Positions 17,703-26,468 of a DNA stretch of 64,000 nucleotides are shown one piece after another (within the stretch, counting starts at the first letter, position 1; each line of letters begins with the position of its first letter). The position numbers were made by a program, and so were the translations under genes. The notes beneath the pieces were generated by a model. It was not told the DNA's origin, searched no databases, and worked only from the letters and a program-made list of their open reading frames with translations. The stretch lies in assembly GCF_007827955.1 (NCBI RefSeq), contig NZ_VITR01000005.1:124001-188000 (forward strand). The letters run 5' to 3'. This DNA is from Nitrospirillum pindoramense. GTDB lineage: Bacteria > Pseudomonadota > Alphaproteobacteria > Azospirillales > Azospirillaceae.

Positions 17703-18821
17703 TCAACGGGCCATGGGATAACGACCGGAGGTGGACTTGGCCAATTGCGGCGCCTGGGGCGCCCCGGCGGGTTGAGTCCGGGTATCGATGACCGGCTCGG
17801 CCGACATGCCGGGCCGCAGCAAGCCCGCCAGCGGCTGCCCCTCATCCAGCACGATCTTCACCGGGATACGTTGCACGATCTTGGTGAAGTTGCCGGTGGC
17901 GTTGTCCGGCGGCAGCAGGGCGAAGCTGGTGCCGCTGGCGGGCGACAGGCTGTCGACCCGGCCCTTCAGGGTGGTGCCGGGGAAGCTGTCGACCGTCACC
18001 TGCACCGGCTGCCCGGGGCGCACCTCGGTCAGCTGGGTTTCCTTGAAATTGGCCAGGACGTAGACCTGGGACAGGGGCACCACCGCCATGAGCTGGGTGC
18101 CGGCCTGGACCAATTGGCCCACGCGCAGGCTGCGGGCACCCACCGTGCCGTCGATAGGCGCGGCGATGGTGGTGTAGGACAGGTTCAGTTCGGCCTGGCG
18201 GGCCACAGCCTGGGCGCGGTCCAGCACCGTGGCCGCCTTGGCCTCCGCCGTGGCCAGCACGTCCACCTGCTTTTGCGCCGCCACCAACGCCGCCTGGTCG
18301 CGCTGCAGGCCGGCTGCCTTGTCGGTCACCGCCGCCTCGGTCTGCTGGGCGCGCTGCACCGTGCCGAAGCCGGTCTTCATCAGGTCGCGATAGCGGTCGC
18401 GGTCCTGACGGGCGAAGGTCAGGTTGGCCTGGTCGGCGGCCAGCGCCGCCTGGGCCTGGGCCACCACCGCCTGCTGCTGCACCCGCTGGGCCTGGATGTT
18501 GCGGATATCCGCCTCGGCCGTGGCCACGTCGGCCTTGGCCTGGTCCAGCGCCGTGCGGAAATCACGGTCGTCGATGCGGGCCAGCACCTGGCCGGCCTTC
18601 ACCGGTTGGTTGTCCTCCACCAACACCTCAGCGATGTAACCGGAAACTTTGGGCGCGACTGTGGTGTAATCCGCCTGGACATAGGCATCATCGGTGGATT
18701 CGAGGAAGCGCCCGGTCTTCCAATAGTAATTGCCGCCCACCGCCGCCCCGCCCAAAAGCGCCACGGCGGCGACCGCGCCGGCCAATACTTTAACGGAAGA
18801 CTTCTTTACAACCCCGCTCAC
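17703..18821 (-). CDS. HlyD-family periplasmic adaptor (EmrA-like)
   Basis: The product (372 residues) is a membrane-fusion protein anchored by one N-terminal helix (VKVLAGAVAAVALLGGAAVGG). Then come ESTDDAYVQADYTTVAPKVSGYIAEVLVEDNQPVKAGQVLARID, the first half of the lipoyl domain, a long helical hairpin rich in Ala/Gln, and AAPIDGTVGARSLRVGQLVQAGTQLMAVVP closing it, as in EmrA. The GTG at 18821 is chosen because AAGGAGA lies seven bases upstream. It couples the MFS pump to an outer-membrane channel. No TolC-type gene lies in the operon. Confidence 0.95.
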   Translation of the reverse strand: MSGVVKKSSVKVLAGAVAAVALLGGAAVGGNYYWKTGRFLESTDDAYVQADYTTVAPKVSGYIAEVLVEDNQPVKAGQVLARIDDRDFRTALDQAKADVATAEADIRNIQAQRVQQQAVVAQAQAALAADQANLTFARQDRDRYRDLMKTGFGTVQRAQQTEAAVTDKAAGLQRDQAALVAAQKQVDVLATAEAKAATVLDRAQAVARQAELNLSYTTIAAPIDGTVGARSLRVGQLVQAGTQLMAVVPLSQVYVLANFKETQLTEVRPGQPVQVTVDSFPGTTLKGRVDSLSPASGTSFALLPPDNATGNFTKIVQRIPVKIVLDEGQPLAGLLRPGMSAEPVIDTRTQPAGAPQAPQLAKSTSGRYPMAR

Positions 18822-19103
18822 GACTACTCTCCTTGATTCTGGAACCCGCAGGGACGACCGGGGGCGTTCCGAGCCACGAGCGGTGGCCGGACGACGAACC
18901 GGGGTCGGCGGGAAGGACCATTTCGCTATGGTCCGTTTCGTAAGTGTAAGGTAGTGTGGAACCGGCGCCAGGAGCACTGCGACAAACGAAACGCTGTGTA
19001 GCGTTTCCTGTCCCAAACGGTGCGATGAGCGTCACAGACCGGCCCCGGCCAACAAGGGGCCGGCTTAATAACCGGGGCTTCATAGTGAGAGTGAGGAGAG
19101 AGG
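18822..19103. promoter_or_regulatory. divergent emrA / tetR control region with three inverted repeats
   Basis: This gap holds both promoters and three perfect inverted repeats. GGACCAT (18915-18921) pairs with ATGGTCC (18928-18934). GAAACGCT (18988-18995) pairs with AGCGTTTC (19000-19007) with a GTGT spacer. CCGGCCCC (19039-19046) pairs with GGGGCCGG (19056-19063). The middle repeat, 20 bases overall with 8-base arms, is the best candidate TetR-type operator. The third, GC-only, could be an RNA hairpin in the tetR leader. Confidence 0.6.
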
Positions 19104-19718
19104 GTGACGGATAAAGCCATGCGGGGGCCAGGGCGGCCCCGATCAGACCAGGCGCGGGACGCCATCCTGGACGCCGCCTTCCAATTGCTGGAGGAAAATG
19201 GTCTGGAACGGTTCACCATCGAGGGGGTGGCCGCCCGTTCCGGCACGGCGAAGACGACAATTTACCGCTGGTGGCCAGGCAAGGGGGCCCTGGCCATGGA
19301 AGCGCTGCTGGCCCATGCGGAGCTGACGGTGCCCACCCCCAGCACGGCATCGGCGGTGGCCGACCTGCGCACCATGCTGCAAGGCATCGCCCGCAGCTTC
19401 GCCGGCGCCACCGGCCGGGTGGTGGCCAGCATCGTGCTGGCCGGGCAAAACGACCCCGCGACCCTGAAAGTCTATCATGAAAAGGTGGTGGAGCCGCGGC
19501 GCCAGCGCCTGCGCGATATCATTGAGCGGGGCAAAAGCAATGGCGAGTTCCGCGGCGACCTGCATGTCGAAACGCTGGTCGAGGCCATGTACGGCGCGCT
19601 CTATACCCGCCTGCTGATTCGCTTCAGCCCGCTGGATGAAGCGGGCTGGATGGACCGGCACATCACCCAGTTGCTGGAGGGGGCCCTGCCCCGCCCGCTG
19701 TGCGACCGCAAGGCGTGA
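19104..19718 (+). CDS. TetR-family transcriptional repressor
   Basis: The 204-residue product has an N-terminal TetR helix-turn-helix: GRPRSDQARDAILDAAFQLLEENGLERFTIEGVAARSGTAKTTIYRWWPGKGAL, with TIYRWWPGK as the recognition helix end. The C-terminal half is a TetR_C ligand-binding domain (YHEKVVEPRRQRLRDIIERGKSNGEF and a Trp-containing end). The GTG start has GAGGAGAGAG directly upstream. It is divergent from the emrAB-like operon and most likely represses that operon and itself through the palindromes in the gap. The inducer is unknown. Confidence 0.92.
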   Translation: MTDKAMRGPGRPRSDQARDAILDAAFQLLEENGLERFTIEGVAARSGTAKTTIYRWWPGKGALAMEALLAHAELTVPTPSTASAVADLRTMLQGIARSFAGATGRVVASIVLAGQNDPATLKVYHEKVVEPRRQRLRDIIERGKSNGEFRGDLHVETLVEAMYGALYTRLLIRFSPLDEAGWMDRHITQLLEGALPRPLCDRKA

Positions 19719-19754
19719 AAAAAAAGGGCGCGGACTCGATGGAAGTCCGCGCCC
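19719..19754 (-). terminator. strong terminator of the HAMP-protein gene
   Basis: GGGCGCGGACT (19726-19736) pairs perfectly with AGTCCGCGCCC (19744-19754) around a seven-base loop. On the plus strand a run of A precedes it, which is a run of eight U on the minus strand transcript. It ends transcription from the gene at 19779-20573 and probably also stops tetR read-through. Confidence 0.85.
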
Positions 19755-19778
19755 CCTACACTGCCAAACGGAAGGGTA

Positions 19779-20573
19779 TCAGGCAGCCAGCGCCTTGTGG
19801 GCCGGGGCCACGGCATCGCGGGCGGGACGCCGTCCCCGCTCCGCAGCCTGGGTGCGCAATGCCACCAGGGCGCGGGCCCAATCGCCCAGTTCATCACCCC
19901 GCTCCGCCGCGGCCATGACCGCGCGCAAATCGTCGTTGCCGGCCCCGAGCCAGCGCGCCAGCGGGCGGCGCAGCACCAGCAGCAGGAACAGGGCGCTCGC
20001 CATCAAGGCGCCCGTCATGCCCAGCACCGCATCCCAGGCCGACAGACGCTCAGCCTGCGCCCGCAGGCGGCCGGCGTCCGCCGCCAGGCTGTCCATCTCC
20101 AGACCGCGCGCGGTGATGAAGGACTGGGCCAAAGTGTCGGCCTGGGCATCGGCCGGGCCCACCCGGGTGCGCAGCCGCGCCAAGGCGTCGGTCTCATCAC
20201 CCGTCCGCACCGCCGTCACCAGGCCGGTCATCTCGGTCAGCGCCTGGGCCTGGGGCGCCAGGAACGCCGCGTCGGCGGCGTGGTCGCGCAGGGCGGTGAC
20301 CAAGCCGGCCATTTCCGTCAGCCGCGATGAGGCGCGCTGCACAAAGGCGCCGCGATCCGCCCCCGGTTCCAGCAGGGTGTTCAGGGCGTCGCGCTGAATC
20401 GCGCGGCTGAGGGCCCGCACATCGGCGGCCTGCACCAGCGCGGTGCGCGCCTGGTCCAAGGAAAGGGCTACCCGCGCTGTCCGGTCTTGACTCATCTGGC
20501 CGGCGGACACAAGGACGCCGCCCAGCGCGGCGATACCAATGACGGGCAACAACAACTGGACCTTCAGGCGCAT
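19779..20573 (-). CDS. chemoreceptor-like sensor protein ending in a HAMP-like region
   Basis: The 264-residue product has the front half of a methyl-accepting chemotaxis protein. It starts with a short N-terminus and a transmembrane helix (VQLLLPVIGIAALGGVLVSAG), then a helical periplasmic sensor region of about 160 residues. A second helix follows (VLGMTGALMASALFLLLVL), then RRPLARWLGAGNDDLRAVMAAAERGDELGDWARALVALRTQAAERG, which resembles a HAMP linker (the usual DEIGDMARA motif). The coding sequence then stops after a short Arg/Ala tail, with no signalling domain, kinase or GGDEF. A terminator follows, so it is not a frameshifted longer gene as far as this window shows. It may be a regulator acting through dimerisation, or a truncated receptor. 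No chemotaxis genes lie nearby. Confidence 0.8.
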   Translation of the reverse strand: MRLKVQLLLPVIGIAALGGVLVSAGQMSQDRTARVALSLDQARTALVQAADVRALSRAIQRDALNTLLEPGADRGAFVQRASSRLTEMAGLVTALRDHAADAAFLAPQAQALTEMTGLVTAVRTGDETDALARLRTRVGPADAQADTLAQSFITARGLEMDSLAADAGRLRAQAERLSAWDAVLGMTGALMASALFLLLVLRRPLARWLGAGNDDLRAVMAAAERGDELGDWARALVALRTQAAERGRRPARDAVAPAHKALAA

Positions 20574-21046
20574 TTCTCAAATCCCCCGGATCGTTCACGG
20601 TCCCGCAGGGCCTAACGCCCCGGGACAACCCACCTCGCTTGCTGGAAATTCAACCAACGGCATCCGCATGACACCGCCAGCCTCTCCTACACTCATGAGC
20701 AGAGTGCATCCGGACCGGGAGGTCAATCAGTATTGACCCGTATAACCGAACGGTCAGATAGCCTTTTAATCGGCAGGAGATGGCCTAGTACGGGCGATCG
20801 ATGTTGTGCGGTGCGTCATATACATAATGACGACCCCCGCCATTCGTTAATATATCATTAAATACTTGCAGGACTGGCGGCAACCCACCTCGCGGAAATG
20901 GCCCTCCCTGTGGCATACGCGCCGCAGCAAGCCAGCCATCCGCAGGGCGCCTGCGCCCAACCCTTTTCACTCCGCACTGCGGAAGTGATATGGTCCGCGC
21001 CGTTCGATGGGCGCCGATTGGGGCGTGATAGGGGACCGGAAGGCCA
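20574..21046. promoter_or_regulatory. upstream region of the hopanoid hpnABCDE operon
   Basis: This 473-base gap between the HAMP-type gene (minus) and hpnA (plus) contains no convincing gene. The middle part (about 20800-20870) is clearly less GC-rich than its surroundings and has a small inverted repeat, TTAAT at 20847-20851 and ATTAA at 20857-20861, a plausible promoter or operator area. GGAAGGCC precedes the hpnA ATG. No consensus sigma element stands out. Confidence 0.4.
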
Positions 21047-22048
21047 ATGGCCGACAAGCAGCGACTGTTCATCACCGGGGCGACGGGATTCGTCGGCGCG
21101 GCCGTGGCCCGTGTGGCCCTGGCCCGGGGCCATGACGTCACGGTCCTGAAGCGGCCGGCCACCCCGCCCACCAACCTGGCCGGCCTGGATGTGAGGGTGG
21201 TGGAAGGCGACCTGAACGACCGCGCCAGCCTGGCGCGCGGCATGGCGGGAGCGGACGCACTGCTGCATGTGGCGGCCGATTACCGCCTGTGGGCGCCCAA
21301 CCCGGAAGAGATCGTCCAGAACAACCTGCGCGGCACCCGCGCCATCATGGAACTGGCGTTGGAACACCGTTTGCGCCGGGTCGTCTACACCAGCAGCGTC
21401 GCCGTGCTGGCGCCGCGCACCGACGGCGTGGCGGTGGACGAGCGCGCGGTGATGGCGCCGGACGCCGCAATCGGCGCCTACAAGCGCAGCAAGATCCTGG
21501 CGGAACAGGCCGTGCTGGACATGGTGGCGAAGGATGGCCTGCCCGCCGTCATTGTCAACCCGTCCACCCCCATCGGCCCCCGCGACCTGCGCCCCACGCC
21601 CACCGGCCGCATCATCGTCGAGGCCGCGACCGGCAAGATGCCGGCCTTCGTCGACACCGGCCTGAACCTGGTACATGTGGACGATGTGGCCGAGGGCCAT
21701 CTGTTGGCCTTCGAGAAGGGCCGGGTGGGCGAGCGCTACATCCTGGGCGGGCAGGATGTTTCCCTGCAGCGGATGCTGGCGGACATCGCGCGCCTGGTGG
21801 GCCGCAAGCCGCCCACCGTGGCGGTGCCGCGCGGCCTGATCCTGCCCATCGCCGTGGTGGCGGAGGCCGTGGCCAAGATCACCAAGCGGGAACCGTTCGT
21901 GACCGTGGACGGCCTGCGCATGTCCAAGTACCGCATGTTCTTTTCCTCGGCCAAGGCCGAGGCCGAGCTGGGCTATACCGCCCGTCCCTATGGCGAGGCC
22001 CTGGCCGACGCCCTCACCTGGTTCAAGACCGCGGGGTATCTTGCATGA
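21047..22048 (+). CDS. hpnA: hopanoid-associated sugar epimerase HpnA
   Basis: HpnA (333 residues) is an NAD-dependent epimerase/dehydratase of the extended SDR type found at the head of hopanoid operons. The Rossmann motif is LFITGATGFVGAAVARVAL. DGADALLHVAADYRLWAPNP, VVYTSSVAVLA, the catalytic Y-x3-K in IGAYKRSKILAE and VIVNPSTPIGPRDLRPTPTG are characteristic of HpnA. The specific reaction in hopanoid synthesis is not settled. Its stop overlaps the hpnB start (ATGA), and hpnABCDE form one tightly packed operon. Confidence 0.95.
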   Translation: MADKQRLFITGATGFVGAAVARVALARGHDVTVLKRPATPPTNLAGLDVRVVEGDLNDRASLARGMAGADALLHVAADYRLWAPNPEEIVQNNLRGTRAIMELALEHRLRRVVYTSSVAVLAPRTDGVAVDERAVMAPDAAIGAYKRSKILAEQAVLDMVAKDGLPAVIVNPSTPIGPRDLRPTPTGRIIVEAATGKMPAFVDTGLNLVHVDDVAEGHLLAFEKGRVGERYILGGQDVSLQRMLADIARLVGRKPPTVAVPRGLILPIAVVAEAVAKITKREPFVTVDGLRMSKYRMFFSSAKAEAELGYTARPYGEALADALTWFKTAGYLA

Positions 22049-23328
22049 GCCTGATCTTCCTCATCGGCGTCATCAGCCTGGCGGTTTGGGTGGTCCTGGT
22101 CTTCGCCCGGGGCCTGTTCTGGCTGGGCCTGGAACGCGACGACATGGCGCTGGCGCCGGCCAACAAGCCGGGGCAACTGCCCAGTGGCCCCACGGTGAGC
22201 CATGGCGGGTTGGAGGGCGGCTGGCCCTCCGTCACCGCCGTCATCCCGGCCCGGAACGAGGCCGATGGCATCGCCCAGGTCATCGCCTCCCTGGGCGCGC
22301 AGGACTATCCGGGCCACCTGAGCATCATCCTGGTCGATGACGGCAGCGACGACGGCACCGCCGAGTTGGCCCGCCACGCGGCGGAAACGTCCGGTTCCAC
22401 CGCAACGCTCACCGTCCTGACCGGGGCGGAGCTGGCACCCGGCTGGACGGGCAAGCTGTGGGCGGTGCGGCAAGGCATCAATCATGCCCAGGAAGGCGAC
22501 TTCCCGCCCGATTATCTGTGGCTGACCGACGCCGACATCGCCTACGCCCCCGACACGCTGACCCGCCTGGTCACCCGCGCCCAGACGGAAAACCGCGTGC
22601 TGGTCAGCCTGATGGCCAAGCTGCGCTGCCAAAGCTGGGCGGAGAGGGCCTTCATCCCGGCCTTCATCTATTTCTTCCAGATGCTATACCCCTTTGGCCG
22701 GGTGAACGACAGCGGCTCCACCGTCGCGGCGGCGGCCGGCGGCTGCATGCTGGTGGACCGCCAGGCGTTGGCGCGCGCCGGCGGCATCGACAGCATCCGC
22801 GACGCCCTGATCGATGATTGCGCCCTGGGCCGCCGCCTGAAGACCCAGGGGTCCATCTGGCTGGGCCTCAGCGACCGGGCCGTCAGCCTGCGCGCCTACG
22901 ACAAGGTGGACGACATCCGCCGCATGGTTATCCGTAGCGCCTACGCGCAGTTGAACTATTCCCCGGTGCTGCTGGCGGGCACCGTCCTGGGCATGCTGCT
23001 GACCTATGTGGCGCCGGTGCTGCTGGCCTTGTTCGACCGCGAGGCGGCGGGCATCTTCGGCGCACTCGCGGTGGGTCTGATGCTGGCCAGCTTCGCCCCC
23101 ATCCAGGCGTTCTATCGCCTGTCGCCTATGCGGGCCGTCACCTTGCCGCTGATCGGCATCGTCTATACCGTGTGGACCGTGGACAGCGCGGTTCAGCACT
23201 GGATGGGCCGTGGCGGCATGTGGAAGGGGCGCGCCCAAGCCCAACATGTGCAGTCCGCCCCGGTAGCGGCGGACCAACCCAGTACGGGCCAACAAGGTAC
23301 GGGCCAGAACGGAAACACCGCCCCATGA
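22045..23328 (+). CDS. hpnB: hopanoid-associated glycosyltransferase HpnB
   Basis: The product (427 residues) is a membrane-associated family-2 glycosyltransferase. An N-terminal helix (LIFLIGVISLAVWVVLVFARGLFW) is followed by SVTAVIPARNEADGIAQVIASL, SIILVDDGSDDGT and YLWLTDADIAY (DXD-like metal site), then WAERAFIPAFIYFFQMLYPF and SAYAQLNYSPVLLAGTVLGMLL, which make the C-terminal membrane part. The end is Gln/Pro-rich low complexity and contains a small repeat. Overlaps with both neighbours are four bases (ATGA). HpnB is tied to hopanoid loci by context; its acceptor is not known. Confidence 0.93.
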   Translation: MSLIFLIGVISLAVWVVLVFARGLFWLGLERDDMALAPANKPGQLPSGPTVSHGGLEGGWPSVTAVIPARNEADGIAQVIASLGAQDYPGHLSIILVDDGSDDGTAELARHAAETSGSTATLTVLTGAELAPGWTGKLWAVRQGINHAQEGDFPPDYLWLTDADIAYAPDTLTRLVTRAQTENRVLVSLMAKLRCQSWAERAFIPAFIYFFQMLYPFGRVNDSGSTVAAAAGGCMLVDRQALARAGGIDSIRDALIDDCALGRRLKTQGSIWLGLSDRAVSLRAYDKVDDIRRMVIRSAYAQLNYSPVLLAGTVLGMLLTYVAPVLLALFDREAAGIFGALAVGLMLASFAPIQAFYRLSPMRAVTLPLIGIVYTVWTVDSAVQHWMGRGGMWKGRAQAQHVQSAPVAADQPSTGQQGTGQNGNTAP

Positions 23329-24200
23329 CGGCAGCCAACCACCGCACCGGCAAGGGCCACAAGGACGAGAACTTTCCCGTCGCCTCGCTGATCATCCGCC
23401 AGGACGCGCGCGCGCCCGTCATGGCCTATTACGCCTTTGCCCGGGTGGCCGACGACGTGTCGGACAGCCCCGTGCTGGCGCCGGACATGAAGCTGAAGCT
23501 GCTGGACGCCATGGGCGCCAGCCTGCGCGGCGAGCGGGAGAACGAGCCGGAGGCCGTGGCCCTGCGCGAGGCCTTGCGCCAGCGCGGCCTGTCCGACCAG
23601 CATGCCCAGGATCTGTTAATCGCCTTCCGCCGCGACGTCACCCAGTTGCGCTACACCGACTGGGACGACCTGATGGACTATTGCCGGTATTCCGCCATGC
23701 CGGTGGGCCGTTATGTCCTGGATGTGCATGGCGAGAGCCGGGACACCTGGCCGGCGTCGGACGCGCTGTGCGCCGCCTTGCAGGTCATCAACCACCTGCA
23801 GGACTGCGGCAAGGACAAGAAGGCGCTGGACCGCGTCTACATCCCCCTGCCCCTGCTCATCGCCGGCGATCTGACCCCCGACGTGCTGCTGGAACCGCAG
23901 GCGCCACCGGCCCTGCTGGACATCGTCCGCCACCTGGCGAAGCGCACCGACGCCCTGCTGGACCAGGCGGAACCGCTGGCCAGCCAAGTGGCCGACCTGC
24001 GCCTGGCCATCGAGGTGGCCATCATCCAGCGCCTGGCCCGCCGCCTGGTGCGCCTGCTGCTGATCCGCGATCCCTTGTCCGACCGGGTGCATCTGAGCAA
24101 GATGGAAACGCTGTGCATCGCTGCACGCGCCACCCTGTCTACCTTGTGGCAGCGGCTGAGCGGCGGCACCCGCGCGGTGCCGGTGGGGAAAAAGCCATGA
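23325..24200 (+). CDS. hpnC: hydroxysqualene synthase HpnC
   Basis: HpnC (291 residues) is a squalene/phytoene-synthase-fold enzyme that converts presqualene diphosphate to hydroxysqualene in the three-enzyme bacterial squalene route. It contains FPVASLIIRQDARAPVMAYYAFARVADDVSDSP with the DDVSD acidic motif and YCRYSAMPVGRYVLDVHGE, and the second acidic site is altered to NHLQDCGKDKK. The latter reads QDCGKD, as usual in HpnC. The four-base ATGA overlaps on both sides indicate translational coupling. It is a distant paralogue of HpnD downstream. Confidence 0.95.
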   Translation: MTAANHRTGKGHKDENFPVASLIIRQDARAPVMAYYAFARVADDVSDSPVLAPDMKLKLLDAMGASLRGERENEPEAVALREALRQRGLSDQHAQDLLIAFRRDVTQLRYTDWDDLMDYCRYSAMPVGRYVLDVHGESRDTWPASDALCAALQVINHLQDCGKDKKALDRVYIPLPLLIAGDLTPDVLLEPQAPPALLDIVRHLAKRTDALLDQAEPLASQVADLRLAIEVAIIQRLARRLVRLLLIRDPLSDRVHLSKMETLCIAARATLSTLWQRLSGGTRAVPVGKKP

Positions 24201-25078
24201 GCGTGGCCGCCGAGATGCCCGAAACCAATCCCAATCTCCCGGGCCAGAACGAAACCGCGGCCAAATCCGCCAGTGGCAGCTCGTTCTACACCGCCATGCG
24301 TGTTCTGCCGCCGGCGGAACGCGACGCCATGTTCCACATCTACGCCTTCTGCCGGGCGGTGGACGACATCGCCGATGGCGACGACCCGACCATAGCCGCC
24401 ACCAAGGCGGCGCGGCGCGAGGCGCTGGACACGTGGCGGCATGATATCGCCGCCGTCTGCCAGGGCCAGGGCCCCGCCAAACTGGCCGGGCTGCAGGCCG
24501 CCACGCTGCGCTTCGGCCTGCGGCACGAGGATTTCATCGCCGTCATCGACGGCATGCAGATGGACCTGGACGCCGACATCCAGGCGCCGGACATGGCGAC
24601 CCTGGACCTGTATTGCGACCGGGTGGCCAGCGCCGTGGGGCGCCTGTCCGTGCGCGTCTTCGGCATGCCGGAGGACAGCGGCGTCGCCCTGTCCCACCAC
24701 CTGGGCCGCGCCCTGCAGTTGACCAACGTGCTGCGCGACGTGGATGAGGACGCGAGCATCAACCGGCTGTACCTGCCGGCGGAGTTGCTGCGCCAGCACG
24801 GCATCACCGCCACCGATCCCGCCACAGTGGTGGCCGACCCACGCATCGACGGTGTGGCCCGCGACCTGGCGGTGCGCGCCGCCGAGCATTTCCGCGAAGC
24901 CGACCGCCTGCTGGCGGCCGCCCCCCGCCGGGCCGCCCGGGCCCCGCGCCTGATGCGTGACGTGTACAAGGTGTATCTGGACCGCCTGCTGGTGCGCGGC
25001 TGGGCCGGTGAACGCCCCAAGGTGCGCATCGCCAAGCCGCATCTGCTGTGGATCGTGCTGAAGGCTTTCCTGTTCTGA
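24197..25078 (+). CDS. hpnD: presqualene diphosphate synthase HpnD
   Basis: HpnD (293 residues) condenses two farnesyl diphosphates to presqualene diphosphate. Motifs are SSFYTAMRVLPPAERDAMFHIYAFCRAVDDIADG (first Asp-rich site DDIAD), MQMDLDADI, YCDRVASAVGRLSVRVFG and LTNVLRDVDEDASINRLYLP (second Asp-rich site, DVDED). The substrate comes from IspA encoded at the far end of the cluster. Its stop shares a base with the hpnE start (TGATG), the tightest coupling in the operon. The N-terminal 20 residues are poorly conserved and lie before the catalytic domain. Confidence 0.96.
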   Translation: MSVAAEMPETNPNLPGQNETAAKSASGSSFYTAMRVLPPAERDAMFHIYAFCRAVDDIADGDDPTIAATKAARREALDTWRHDIAAVCQGQGPAKLAGLQAATLRFGLRHEDFIAVIDGMQMDLDADIQAPDMATLDLYCDRVASAVGRLSVRVFGMPEDSGVALSHHLGRALQLTNVLRDVDEDASINRLYLPAELLRQHGITATDPATVVADPRIDGVARDLAVRAAEHFREADRLLAAAPRRAARAPRLMRDVYKVYLDRLLVRGWAGERPKVRIAKPHLLWIVLKAFLF

Positions 25079-26352
25079 TGACCATCCCCGTTTCTTCCCC
25101 CGGGCCGACCGTCCACGTCATCGGCGCCGGCCTCGCTGGTTTGGCCGCGGCCGTGCGCCTGACCCTGGCGGGGCGCCGCGTGCGCCTGTATGAGGCGGCG
25201 GCCCAGGCCGGCGGCCGCTGCCGCTCGTATGACGAACCCAACCTGGGCATTCGCATCGACAACGGCAGCCACCTGCTGGTCAGCGGCAACCACGCCGCCA
25301 TGGCCTACCTGCGCGCCACACACCCCTCTGGGCAGGAGCCGGCGCTGGAGAAGGTGGAATACCGGTTCTGGGACGGCGCCACCGGCCGCCGCTGGCAGGT
25401 TCGCCCCAACGACGGCAAGCTGCCATGGTGGGCTCTGGTACCCTCGCGCCGGGTGCCCGGCACCAAGGCCATGGACTACCTGGCGGGCCTGAAGCTGATG
25501 CGGGCTGATCCGCTGGCCCCCATCGGCGAGGTGCTGGCCTGCTCGGGCACCGCCTGGGACACCTTCTTCCGCCCCGTGCTGCTGGCCGCCCTGAACACCG
25601 AGCCGGAGCAATCGGCCGCCGGCTTGGCCGGCGCCATCATCCGCGAGACCCTGGCCCAAGGCGGTGCCGCCTACCAGCCGCTGCTGGCCAGCGGCGGCCT
25701 GTCGCCGGTCTTCGTCGACCCGGCCCTGGACTGGCTGGCCCGGAACGGCGCGGACATCGTCTGGCGCCGCCGCCTGCGCGCCCTCACCCGCGTGGACCAG
25801 ATGGCCACAGCTCTTGATTTCGGAACCGAAACGATTGAGCTGGCGCCTGACGACCGGGTGGTTCTGGCAGTGCCGGCTTGGGTGGCGGCCGACCTGCTGC
25901 CCGGCCTGACGACGCCGACGGAACACCGCTCAATCCTGAACGTTCATTTCCGGCTGGACCGGCCGGCGGGCATGCCCCGGATGACGGGCATGATCAACAC
26001 CGTGGGCGAATGGGCCTTCGCCTACGACGACCATGTGTCGGTGACCGTCAGCGGCGCCGATCGCCTGATGGAGTCGGACCGGGAGGTGACGGCCCGCACC
26101 ATCTGGGGCGAGATCGCGGCCTTGGCCGGCCTCGCCCCCGCGACACCTTTGCCGCCGTGGCAGGTGGTGAAGGAGAAGCGGGCCACCTTTGCCGCACTGC
26201 CAGAACAAGCAAAGCGTCGCCCGAATGCAACGGCCGCCGGAAAAAACCTTGCGCTGGCAGGGGATTGGACCGCTACCGGGTTGCCATCAACCATAGAAGG
26301 CGCCATACGTTCGGGATTCACCGCTGCGGATGCGATCCTGACCGCACGGTGA
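25078..26352 (+). CDS. hpnE: hydroxysqualene reductase HpnE
   Basis: HpnE (424 residues) is an FAD-dependent amine-oxidase-like protein that reduces hydroxysqualene to squalene. The dinucleotide-binding site is VHVIGAGLAGLAAAVRLTLAGRRVRLYEAAAQAGGRCRS near the start, followed by IDNGSHLLVSGNH. The C-terminal FAD segment is NLALAGDWTATGLPSTIEGAIRSGFTAAD. About 116 bases separate its stop from shc, so shc may share the transcript or have its own promoter. This completes the HpnC-HpnD-HpnE squalene module. Confidence 0.95.
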   Translation: MTIPVSSPGPTVHVIGAGLAGLAAAVRLTLAGRRVRLYEAAAQAGGRCRSYDEPNLGIRIDNGSHLLVSGNHAAMAYLRATHPSGQEPALEKVEYRFWDGATGRRWQVRPNDGKLPWWALVPSRRVPGTKAMDYLAGLKLMRADPLAPIGEVLACSGTAWDTFFRPVLLAALNTEPEQSAAGLAGAIIRETLAQGGAAYQPLLASGGLSPVFVDPALDWLARNGADIVWRRRLRALTRVDQMATALDFGTETIELAPDDRVVLAVPAWVAADLLPGLTTPTEHRSILNVHFRLDRPAGMPRMTGMINTVGEWAFAYDDHVSVTVSGADRLMESDREVTARTIWGEIAALAGLAPATPLPPWQVVKEKRATFAALPEQAKRRPNATAAGKNLALAGDWTATGLPSTIEGAIRSGFTAADAILTAR

Positions 26353-26468
26353 GTTGCCTGAGCATTTCAGGCATGAGCCAGGGGTGTGCGCCAGCGCACA
26401 GCCCGACTTGGCGTTTACTGAATCATCCCGTTTTGAGTTAAGTCGCGTTACGCAGAGGTCGCTTGGTC

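Noticed and set aside
20858-21700. 280-codon minus-strand frame over the hpnA 5' end
   Set aside because: Shadow of hpnA extended into the intergenic gap; no family resemblance.
23250-23330. Small tandem repeat at the end of hpnB as a mobile or CRISPR-like element
   Set aside because: Only two short imperfect units inside a low-complexity coding tail; no spacer structure or Cas genes.
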